14,379 nucleotides of DNA from Methanosarcinaceae archaeon (GTDB taxonomy: Archaea; Halobacteriota; Methanosarcinia; Methanosarcinales; Methanosarcinaceae), in NCBI GenBank assembly GCA_030609665.1, contig JAUWBW010000016.1, forward strand, positions 1 through 14,379, read 5' to 3'. This document shows positions 6,863 through 12,098 of the stretch, piece after piece (position 1 is the stretch's first letter; the number at the start of each line of letters is the position of its first letter). The position numbers and the translations under genes were made by a program. The notes under the pieces are model-generated. The model was given only the letters and a program-made list of their open reading frames with translations. It did not search any database and was not told the DNA's origin.

Positions 6863-6998
6863 GGGGTTCAGATCTACATATTAGAAACATCTAAACCCCA
6901 AATCTTGCCCTGAAGGCATGGTTAGGTAGGTTTTAAGGTTACTTAAGGTTTGTCTGGTTTTGCCTCAGGGGGAAATGTAACATGAGAGGTGAAATAGA
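6863..6998 (+). promoter_or_regulatory. Recurrent structured 5' leader, copy A
   Basis: A stem GGGGTT...AACCCC (6864-6868 region with 6894-6899), extended by AGAT/ATCT, is followed by a TGCC-ctgaa-GGCA hairpin (6906-6918). A conserved stretch then runs through TTAGGTAGGTTTT and TTGCCTCAGGGGG to the GAGAGGTG ribosome site. The same order of elements precedes the genes at 10641 and 12099, and its 3' part recurs at 14070-14143. Three different coding sequences share it, so it is likely an RNA-level control element rather than coding sequence. Confidence 0.65.
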
Positions 6999-7011
6999 AT
7001 GAAAACCAAAT

Positions 7012-7956
7012 ATGAAATTTGGAATAAGCGCGATGCTCGTTGCAATGGTGCTACTGAGCATGGCGTTTGTACCGGCAGTGAGCGCTGCTACAGAAAAACC
7101 AAGTGAACAGCAGATGCCAGAAGAAGTAAAACACTGGATTGAAGAAAACACTATCAACGAATCGATGAAACTGTGGAGGCAAAATCAAACAGAACAATGG
7201 ATGCAAAAACATAGTGTAAATGTCACATCAACTACAATTTACAGGTATGAGAAAGGATATCTGGAAATAAAAGAAATATATATTGGCAAAGACCTGGAAA
7301 ATAAAGTTGGGATCAACGAATTCACAAAAGTACGCAAAATCCCAGTGGATGCAACAACTGTAGAAACTATTTCTGTAGATGGCGAAACTTTCAGTCTGGA
7401 AGAAGGAAATGAAATAGTGCTTGTGACCGAAATAACAGTAATAATAACGAGTGAAACTGATCCGTTTCCCTGGTGGAATTATGGTTATGAATATCCTCAA
7501 TGGACATGGTCAGAAGACAGTGGTTCCTATGACAGGGAAGACCCAATAAATCTGGCATGGGAGTGTACCGACAGAAGTACGGTGAAATCAAGGATATTGG
7601 ACCAGGACTGGACTGATGTATTTTACCCATTCGAGGAAAAGCAGTATGTCTCTGATCCACAAAATGGCTGGATGTTGGCTGACGGCGTGGCTGACGATTT
7701 AGAACGTGAGTGGGGCGGATATCATGCAAGGTTGTGGGAGATGTCTAACGGTGATGTCGTTGCAAATGCGCATCATGATACAAGGATTCCTCACCGGGCA
7801 GACGAATACGAGCCTGCGGAAGATCTGGTTGGCGGATTTTTTGACAACGATCTAACGAATTGGTGGGTGTTATATGATAACTGCGAACTTGACAACTACG
7901 TAGCAAGCCCTCTCAATGATGGGGATGCCACCTGTATCTATGGAGTCGGCAGTTAA
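7012..7956 (+). CDS. Sec-secreted protein of unknown function, payload of leader cassette A
   Basis: 314 residues. Signal peptide 1-25 (MKFGISAMLVA...FVPAVSA) is nearly identical in DNA to that of the gene at 10641 (7055-7076 equals 10696-10717) while the mature parts are unrelated. Residues 26-150 are helical then beta-rich. Residues 155-314 look like a compact, Trp-rich domain with GGYHARLWE (236-243), NAHHDTRIPHRADEYE (252-267) and a terminal SPLNDGDATCIYG. His238, His254, His255, Asp256, His261 and Asp264 could bind metal. I do not recognise the family. The ribosome site GAGAGGTG stands before an ATG at 6999 that is out of frame with this protein, and the frame used here has TGA at 7000, so the real start may involve a frameshift or an error in this stretch. 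A terminator and a small membrane protein follow. Confidence 0.78.
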   Translation: MKFGISAMLVAMVLLSMAFVPAVSAATEKPSEQQMPEEVKHWIEENTINESMKLWRQNQTEQWMQKHSVNVTSTTIYRYEKGYLEIKEIYIGKDLENKVGINEFTKVRKIPVDATTVETISVDGETFSLEEGNEIVLVTEITVIITSETDPFPWWNYGYEYPQWTWSEDSGSYDREDPINLAWECTDRSTVKSRILDQDWTDVFYPFEEKQYVSDPQNGWMLADGVADDLEREWGGYHARLWEMSNGDVVANAHHDTRIPHRADEYEPAEDLVGGFFDNDLTNWWVLYDNCELDNYVASPLNDGDATCIYGVGS

Positions 7957-7982
7957 ACAATAGAAATTCGTTAAAGAGCAGG

Positions 7983-8012
7983 AAGGTGGTAAAACCACCT
8001 TTCTTTTTTTTT
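7983..8012 (+). terminator. Hairpin plus T-run terminator after the 7012 gene
   Basis: AAGGTGGT (7983-7990) pairs perfectly with ACCACCTT (7994-8001) across a three-base loop, followed by a long T-run. It separates the secreted protein from the membrane protein at 8024, whose ribosome site AGGAGG follows directly. Confidence 0.85.
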
Positions 8013-8023
8013 CAGGAGGCTAT

Positions 8024-8482
8024 ATGACTGATAACCAAAAAAGATTGATTCACTTAGCAATCATAATATTACTTCCACTTTTACCTGCGTTGCTGATAGT
8101 GGGGTATAATTTATATTTAATACCAGCATTTGATATTGATGAATGGTTTGGAATACTAATTTTCAGTGCCCCATCAGCACTCATCATTTATTATGGATAT
8201 GCAACAGGAAACAAAGTCGTTGCCACACTATGTGGAGCGCTATTACTCCCTCTTGTAGACATTTATACTGGAATCCTTCTTGAGCTGTTTGACCCGGAAT
8301 TTATAATGGCAGGTCTTAATTATTGGTTGCGCTGGAGAAGGATAATTAATTATGCACCCTTTACACTAATCTGTGGATTAATGGGATATTTTGCATCAAG
8401 AAGAACAAAAGCATCGCTTTTAGCTTCAGTCTTGTTGGGTATATTATTTGTTTTCATTATGGCTTCACTCGCATTAACTTAA
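8024..8482 (+). CDS. Small polytopic membrane protein, unknown function
   Basis: 152 residues, start supported by AGGAGG six bases before ATG. Hydrophobic segments at about 9-32, 42-58, 64-88, 108-125 and 130-151 suggest four or five membrane helices; the only longer polar pieces are near 33-41 and 89-107. There is no signal peptide, catalytic motif or recognisable transporter signature. It lies 67 bases after the secreted payload gene at 7012, beyond a terminator, and the same secreted-then-membrane order appears at 10641/11527 and 12099/13356. A role in export of, or protection from, the secreted neighbour is only a guess. Confidence 0.78.
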   Translation: MTDNQKRLIHLAIIILLPLLPALLIVGYNLYLIPAFDIDEWFGILIFSAPSALIIYYGYATGNKVVATLCGALLLPLVDIYTGILLELFDPEFIMAGLNYWLRWRRIINYAPFTLICGLMGYFASRRTKASLLASVLLGILFVFIMASLALT

Positions 8483-8495
8483 GAACAGAGGCAAA

Positions 8496-8658
8496 ATGAA
8501 AAGAGAAGTAATTTAGCCACTGATTGCATCTTTCATATTTTTTTGTTATTGTAGTTGTTGTTGAGAGTGTACATCCTCTCCATAAGATATTTGGTAATTA
8601 CGGGGTAAAGGTTGAGACTAATTATTACTACTCTATACATTTTCCCTTTGGCCCATAA
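8496..8658 (+). pseudogene. Decayed N-terminal membrane-protein remnant
   Basis: AGAGG stands before ATG 8496, which reads MKREVI, then TAG (8514), then PLIASFIFF. After a run of seven T bases the reading continues in the next frame as VIVVVVESVHPLHKIFGN and ends at TAA 8656. Together these make one typical N-terminal membrane helix and a short outer segment of about 53 residues. One substitution (the TAG) and one indel in the T-run would restore it, so it is best read as a broken gene. The family is not recognised. It lies just after the membrane protein at 8024 and before the pelota remnant. Confidence 0.5.
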
Positions 8659-8690
8659 AATTGGATCCATTGTAGAGACCTATCGGTCAT

Positions 8691-9145
8691 TTGGGAAGTA
8701 AGGACTCTGAAGGGTATTTCCTGAAGTATTTCAACAATCCGGTGCGGGACATGGCAGCAAGAACCCTGGTCGAGGATACATCATCCATCGGGGTGTCAGG
8801 TTTTCAGGAAGTGCTGCGGCGGGAAGTGCTGGATCGGATCATGGAGGAGTCCGGGATCGCAAGGGAATCGTTCCTGATGGAGAAACTGTTAAAGGAGATA
8901 GCGGTTGACAGCAGCTGCATATGGTCTTTTTGAGGTGAGAACGGTACTGGATTACGGCGCGATCGAGACGGTCCTTATTGCAGATAAGATCTCAGGCTTG
9001 AGCGTGAAAAGGAGATATTGATTCCCTGCTGCAGGCTGAGGAATATGTGCAGGGAACGGTGGTTGTTTTCAGTACGGAATTCGAGCTCGGGCTGAAGCTG
9101 CATGCACTTGGGGGAATCGCAGCACTTTTGAGGTTCAAGATTTGA
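8691..9145 (+). pseudogene. pelA: Pelota (Dom34-like) ribosome-rescue factor, degraded C-terminal part
   Basis: Three frames together read as the central and C-terminal domains of archaeal pelota. Bases 8691-8913 encode NPVRDMAARTLVEDTSSIGV, then SGFQEVLRREVLDRIMEES. A one-base shift near 8914-8917 leads to AYGLFEVRTVLDYGAIETVL (8917-8977). A second shift near 9010-9015 leads to DIDSLLQAEEY and then GTVVVFSTEFELGLKLHALG and GIAALLRFKI, ending at TGA 9143. The last residues match the classic pelota end. Pelota with aABCE1 splits stalled ribosomes. Here the N-terminal domain is missing and two frameshifts make it non-functional, so a working copy should lie elsewhere. It is richer in GC than its surroundings, suggesting a displaced fragment. 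The first intact stretch (8691-8933) could be mistaken for an 80-residue gene. Confidence 0.85.
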
Positions 9146-9866
9146 GTGAGTTGAAAGACATAAATTTAACTATATCTGGCTCGATGGCTGGATTTACAGA
9201 ATATTTCTTGAATTTGCCATCAGTTTCAAACATGACCACCCTATCATTGCTGAAATTTTCAATATGCCAGTGTACAGTGCTTTTATCCAGATGAAAACTC
9301 TCTGCAAGTTCTTGATTCGTTATCCCGAGATTTTCCAGAATAGTCCGGAGGAGCAGCCTGCTCGTATCATTTCTAAGATGTGATGCTATTATTTTTTCAT
9401 TGTCTTTCCTGATTCCCATATTTTTAAAGATCCTTGTGAATTTACCGGTTTTCATCAAAGTGATTTTGTTATCGGCTTCAAGTTTTTCAATATGGTATTT
9501 CACAGTTCCCCTGTTGATATTCAGTTCTTTTGAGATTTCAGCCATGGTACATCCCTGGTTGTTCAAAACATACTTTGAAATGTTTTCTCTGTTCGAATTT
9601 TCAAATATGTTTTTAACCCTGCCGAAAACTATGGGGATCACTTTGAAAAAACCAAAAAAAGTAACCAAGTATCCCGATATGTAAGCGATCTTTATCCGCA
9701 AAGGAAATTCCCGGAATGACAGGGTTGTATCTGCACCGCCTGTATCGATAGACGGACTATCGGGGAGGTTTTCATCGTGGGGTGTTACAATGTATCCTCC
9801 CTCTTCTGCATGAGCTGCGATGCTAATGCTCAAAAGAAAAAACAGAAGTAAACCTATCCTCCGCAT
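9135..9866 (-). CDS. Membrane-bound regulator with two winged-helix domains and GGYIVTP ectopeptide
   Basis: 243 residues. Signal peptide 1-20 (ending AAHA), short outer segment 21-57 starting EEGGYIVTP, one membrane helix (about 58-82), then two winged helices: 92-150 with MAEISKELNINRGTVKYHIEKLE, and 155-225 with NQELAESFHLDKSTVHWHIENF. This architecture, a one-pass receptor with cytoplasmic tandem winged helices, is common in Methanosarcinales, where such genes often sit beside small secreted proteins (family knowledge). It starts 18 bases after the secreted protein gene at 9885-10337 and shares its GGY(I/V)VTP motif. I infer that it senses or is kept in check by an outer-surface signal and binds the palindrome in the promoter upstream (10400-10441). 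The 3' end overlaps the end of the pelota remnant by 11 bases. Confidence 0.85.
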   Translation of the reverse strand: MRRIGLLLFFLLSISIAAHAEEGGYIVTPHDENLPDSPSIDTGGADTTLSFREFPLRIKIAYISGYLVTFFGFFKVIPIVFGRVKNIFENSNRENISKYVLNNQGCTMAEISKELNINRGTVKYHIEKLEADNKITLMKTGKFTRIFKNMGIRKDNEKIIASHLRNDTSRLLLRTILENLGITNQELAESFHLDKSTVHWHIENFSNDRVVMFETDGKFKKYSVNPAIEPDIVKFMSFNSLKS

Positions 9867-9884
9867 AGATTCAATCAGGACGTC

Positions 9885-10337
9885 TTAGATATAATAGTCT
9901 TCTGTTCCATCCACGCTGTAACCATATACCTCGTAATTCCAGGTGCCTCTGGCTATGCCGTTTGGATTTCTTATATCGAGATTTATTCTACCATCAGTGA
10001 CCCCGTCAGCATTGTCAAAGTACGGACCCAGCACATAACCGTCTACAGTGTGTATCGTCAGTCTCAGCGAGTCCGTTGAATCTCCCCAGTTTAGATCTAC
10101 ATTTAACACCGTAATATCAGTATTCACAATTTTGCTGTGCAGGTTTGTCTCGCCCTGCGTGATCGTGTCGTAGACCCACAGGATGCCGATGTCGCCGCCA
10201 GTATTCCCAGTGTTCTGTACGGGTGTTACGACATATCCACCTGAATTTGCTGTAATTGTTTTCTCTTCACTTACCGCTGTAGCAAGAGATGCTGTAAGCA
10301 GCAGTATAAGTGCTATAACTCCTATCTTTTTAAACAT
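9885..10337 (-). CDS. Secreted beta-sandwich protein with GGYVVTP motif, partner of the regulator
   Basis: 150 residues from ATG 10337, which has GGAG about eight bases upstream. A GTG at 10346 is possible but lies inside that spacing. Signal peptide 1-21 (ending LATA), then NSGGYVVTP (32-39), a Gly/Asn/Thr linker, and a beta-rich domain 50-150 with SLRLTIHTVDG, GRINLDIRNPNG and GTWNYEVYGYSVDGTEDYYI. The last part resembles the ending of pre-peptidase C-terminal or P-type beta-sandwich domains (GTW...V.G.S..G...Y). It is probably exported and non-enzymatic. First gene of a leftward operon with the winged-helix regulator. A truncated second copy of its 5' end lies at 11709-11795. Confidence 0.82.
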   Translation of the reverse strand: MFKKIGVIALILLLTASLATAVSEEKTITANSGGYVVTPVQNTGNTGGDIGILWVYDTITQGETNLHSKIVNTDITVLNVDLNWGDSTDSLRLTIHTVDGYVLGPYFDNADGVTDGRINLDIRNPNGIARGTWNYEVYGYSVDGTEDYYI

Positions 10338-10383
10338 TTTGATCACTCCATTTAATGAATCACTTCTAATGTAAAAAAAGATA

Positions 10384-10396
10384 CTATTTATATTTT
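10384..10396 (-). promoter_or_regulatory. TATA box of the leftward GGY-VTP operon
   Basis: On the minus strand this reads AAAATATAAATAG, a good archaeal TATA box, about 47 bases before the ATG at 10337. The palindromic operator lies immediately upstream of it. The element is conserved at 11841-11853. Confidence 0.6.
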
Positions 10397-10399
10397 CTG

Positions 10400-10441
10400 T
10401 CCAAATCGTCCAACTGAAGCAGAACAGTTGGATGATTTGGA
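10400..10441. promoter_or_regulatory. 17-bp-arm palindromic operator between divergent promoters, copy 1
   Basis: CCAAATCGTCCAACTG (10401-10416) and CAGTTGGATGATTTGG (10425-10440), plus one more pair outside, form an inverted repeat with a single mismatch and an 8-base centre. It lies between a minus-strand TATA box (10384-10396) and a plus-strand one (10447-10458). That places it where one regulator could control both the GGY-VTP operon and the secreted gene at 10641. The second copy is at 11857-11898. Confidence 0.75.
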
Positions 10442-10446
10442 TAGAA

Positions 10447-10458
10447 AGTATTTATAAT
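10447..10458 (+). promoter_or_regulatory. TATA box for the leader and gene at 10641
   Basis: AGTATTTATAAT lies just right of the palindrome. With usual archaeal spacing transcription would begin near 10480, giving a leader of about 160 bases that contains all the conserved hairpins. Confidence 0.55.
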
Positions 10459-10477
10459 GCGAGTTTCTTAGAAAAAG

Positions 10478-10640
10478 ATGCAAACATCACAAATTGATGT
10501 TGCATGGGGTTCAACTGAAACTACCAAAGATCGATTGAACCCCAAGCATTGCCCGAAGGCATGGTAATATTCGCTTTATATTTACTTAAAACCAGCGCTG
10601 TGCCTGAAGGGAAAAGAAAATACAAAGGAGTGAAAGAAAT
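10478..10640 (+). promoter_or_regulatory. Recurrent structured 5' leader, copy B
   Basis: Three hairpins are visible in order. ATGCAAACATCA pairs with TGATGTTGCAT with one bulged A (10478-10505). GGGGTTCAA (10506-10514) pairs with TTGAACCCC (10535-10543). TGCC-cgaa-GGCA (10550-10561) makes a tetraloop stem. A conserved tail with TGTGCCTGAAGGG leads to AAGGAG before the start codon. The order matches copies at 6863 and 11937 although loops and linkers differ, which points to a selected RNA structure. Confidence 0.7.
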
Positions 10641-11450
10641 ATGAAACAGAATAAAGGAATGCGGTTAGGCGCGCTGCTTGCGGTAATGTTGCTGATGAGC
10701 ATGGCGTTTGTACCGGCTGTGAGTGCTCAAGCCGAAATTGCCTGGTATGAACACATGCTAGAATCCAATGGAGTCATGATCAATGATTTTGATGTAAAAT
10801 TGGACAACTATGAAAAAGTAGGGGATAAAATTCACTATGACGGCAATTTCAAAATCGATGTTGAGAGAAGCGTAGATAGTAAACTCAAAAAACTGAAGGC
10901 GAAAGGAACTATTTCGGGTTTAGTCAATTCAGATGGTTCGATTCATGTTGAATATGTTGGAAACAACTTCAATTTCATCACGGATTCTACAAAGATCGGG
11001 GAAGATAAAGAGAACATAGTGTATCAATATGAGCAAACATTAACGATTGATGGCAAAACACAAAAATTAAACGAAATCGTCGAAGTGCCAAAATCACAAA
11101 TGAATGTTGTTGACGAGGGAATATCATTATCTTTAACTGATGAACAGTCTGATAGTTTACTGAGTTCAAAAACAAAGGTAGATTTGCCAAGTACCGCCCC
11201 CTGGGGATCGCTTTTAATTTACAATGATGTTCAGTACGCTGATCTTTTTGTAACTGGTGGAATTATTTGTGCCATATTGGCATATTTCGGTTTAGGACAA
11301 GTTGCATTGCTTGGTGCTGTTGTTCTTGCCATTGCACTTGCGATACCCGAATATTATGATGTTGATATGCGTGACATATACATTGATTTTTTCTTAACAA
11401 TAAACCCAAGTTCCCCATTGTATGTCGAAATTGATTATTTTTACTATTGA
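10641..11450 (+). CDS. Secreted precursor with hydrophobic C-terminal segment, payload of leader cassette B
   Basis: 269 residues. AAGGAG lies 11-16 bases before ATG. Signal peptide 1-29 (LGALLAVMLLMSMAFVPAVSA), almost the same DNA as in the 7012 gene. Residues 30-190 are polar and beta-rich with no motif I know (WYEHMLESNGVMINDFDVKL, a run of strands, then SLSLTDEQ). Residues 202-235 are a long Gly/Ala/Ile/Leu-rich hydrophobic stretch, TGGIICAILAYFGLGQ onward, followed by a Tyr/Asp-rich tail that ends in tyrosines. A secreted body with a hydrophobic C-terminal segment fits a membrane-anchored surface protein, or a precursor of a membrane-active peptide. A small two-helix protein follows at 11527. 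Function unknown. A hairpin and T-run overlap the stop codon. Confidence 0.78.
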   Translation: MKQNKGMRLGALLAVMLLMSMAFVPAVSAQAEIAWYEHMLESNGVMINDFDVKLDNYEKVGDKIHYDGNFKIDVERSVDSKLKKLKAKGTISGLVNSDGSIHVEYVGNNFNFITDSTKIGEDKENIVYQYEQTLTIDGKTQKLNEIVEVPKSQMNVVDEGISLSLTDEQSDSLLSSKTKVDLPSTAPWGSLLIYNDVQYADLFVTGGIICAILAYFGLGQVALLGAVVLAIALAIPEYYDVDMRDIYIDFFLTINPSSPLYVEIDYFYY

Positions 11451-11473
11451 GAGGGCGACCTCTTATTTTTTTT
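11450..11473 (+). terminator. Short hairpin plus T-run terminator after the 10641 gene
   Basis: AGAGG (11450-11454) pairs with CCTCT (11459-11463) across GCGA, followed three bases later by eight T bases. The stem starts at the last base of the stop codon. Confidence 0.65.
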
Positions 11474-11492
11474 GTTGAGAAAAATCAATCAT

Positions 11493-11500
11493 TATATAAA
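11493..11500 (+). promoter_or_regulatory. TATA box for the small protein at 11527
   Basis: TATATAAA lies about 30 bases before the start codon, giving a very short leader. It lies after the terminator, so the small gene has its own promoter, without the structured leader of its neighbours. Confidence 0.6.
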
Positions 11501-11526
11501 ATTGTATATTGTTCAGAGGATTTCAA

Positions 11527-11712
11527 ATGAATATAAAATTGATGAATGGCATATCCTATGCATTATTTATTGTAAGTTTTACAACGGCATTTTATGTTGC
11601 CTATATGCAATGGTTTGAAGACATTTTTATTCCATCTCTCTTATTTATTTCAGTGATTTTTTCATTGATTGCAGGAGCCATTAAAGAGTATGTCAAGAAA
11701 CGAAAAAATTAA
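11527..11712 (+). CDS. Small two-helix membrane protein
   Basis: 61 residues from ATG 11527, preceded by AGAGGA six bases upstream. A TTG at 11509 is less likely because the ribosome site would lie inside it. Two hydrophobic helices (about residues 8-25 and 33-51) are joined by a short acidic turn and followed by a basic tail, VKKRKN, so both ends are probably inside the cell. Size and shape resemble bacteriocin immunity proteins, but many unrelated small membrane proteins look the same. It follows the 10641 precursor and has its own promoter. No family recognised. Confidence 0.65.
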   Translation: MNIKLMNGISYALFIVSFTTAFYVAYMQWFEDIFIPSLLFISVIFSLIAGAIKEYVKKRKN

Positions 11713-11795
11713 TTTGTTTTATCTACACTTGCCGCTGCAGCAAGAGATGCTGTAAGCAGCAGTATAAGTGCTATAACTCCTATCTTATTAAACAT
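11709..11795 (-). pseudogene. Truncated copy of the GGY-VTP secreted protein (signal peptide only)
   Basis: The minus strand reads MFNKIGVIALILLLTASLAA, then AAASVDKTN and a TAA stop: 28 residues. The first 20 match the gene at 9885-10337 (MFKKIGVIALILLLTASLAT) and its GGAGTG ribosome site, TATA box and operator are also copied. After the signal peptide the similarity stops and the frame runs into the end of the gene at 11527-11712. It is a by-product of duplicating the divergent promoter, yet its reading frame is undamaged. Confidence 0.75.
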
Positions 11796-11840
11796 TTTAA
11801 TCACTCCATTTAATGAATCACTTGTGACGTGAAAAATATA

Positions 11841-11853
11841 CTATTTATATTTT
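11841..11853 (-). promoter_or_regulatory. TATA box of the truncated leftward copy
   Basis: Identical on the minus strand (AAAATATAAATAG) to 10384-10396. It would drive the 28-residue remnant at 11709-11795. Confidence 0.5.
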
Positions 11854-11856
11854 CTG

Positions 11857-11898
11857 TCCAGATCATCCAACTGAAACAGAACAGTTGGATGATTTGGA
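11857..11898. promoter_or_regulatory. 17-bp-arm palindromic operator, copy 2
   Basis: CCAGATCATCCAACTG (11858-11873) and CAGTTGGATGATTTGG (11882-11897) again pair with one mismatch and an 8-base centre. The right arm is identical to copy 1. The single mismatch falls at a different place, and both would be G-U pairs in RNA. It lies between the TATA boxes of the remnant and the gene at 12099. Confidence 0.75.
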
Positions 11899-11904
11899 TA
11901 TAAA

Positions 11905-11915
11905 ATATTTATAAG
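11905..11915 (+). promoter_or_regulatory. TATA box for the leader and gene at 12099
   Basis: ATATTTATAAG has the same position relative to the palindrome as at 10447-10458. Transcription is expected to start near 11940. Confidence 0.5.
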
Positions 11916-11936
11916 GATGACTCAATGGTACTTGCA

Positions 11937-12098
11937 AACATCAAAAATTGATGTTGTATTGTGGGGTTCAACTGGATCTACCAAAGAACGGCTGAACCCC
12001 AAGTCTTGCCCTGAAGGCATGATTAGGTAGGTTTTGAAGATATTTAAGACTTGTCTGATCTTGCCTCTCAGGTGACATAAACTAAGAGGTGAAAAGAC
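11937..12098 (+). promoter_or_regulatory. Recurrent structured 5' leader, copy C
   Basis: AACATCAA/TTGATGTT (11937-11955), GGGGTTCA/TGAACCCC (11963-11970 with 11993-12000) and TGCC-ctgaa-GGCA (12007-12019) occur in the same order as in copy B. From 12001 to about 12070 the sequence is close to copy A, including TTAGGTAGGTTTT and TTGCCTC. It ends at the GAGGTG ribosome site of the phospholipase-like gene. Confidence 0.7.

Noticed and set aside
6999..7106. A 35-residue cysteine-containing leader peptide from ATG 6999
   Set aside because: The sequence in this frame overlaps the conserved signal-peptide DNA and looks like a shadow; the out-of-frame ATG itself is kept as a finding.
8691..8933. 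An independent 80-residue gene
   Set aside because: It is the first surviving frame of the pelota remnant; similarity continues in the next frame past its stop.
10987..11190. Minus-strand 67-residue frame inside the 10641 gene
   Set aside because: No ribosome site or domain; the plus strand carries a convincing secreted protein.
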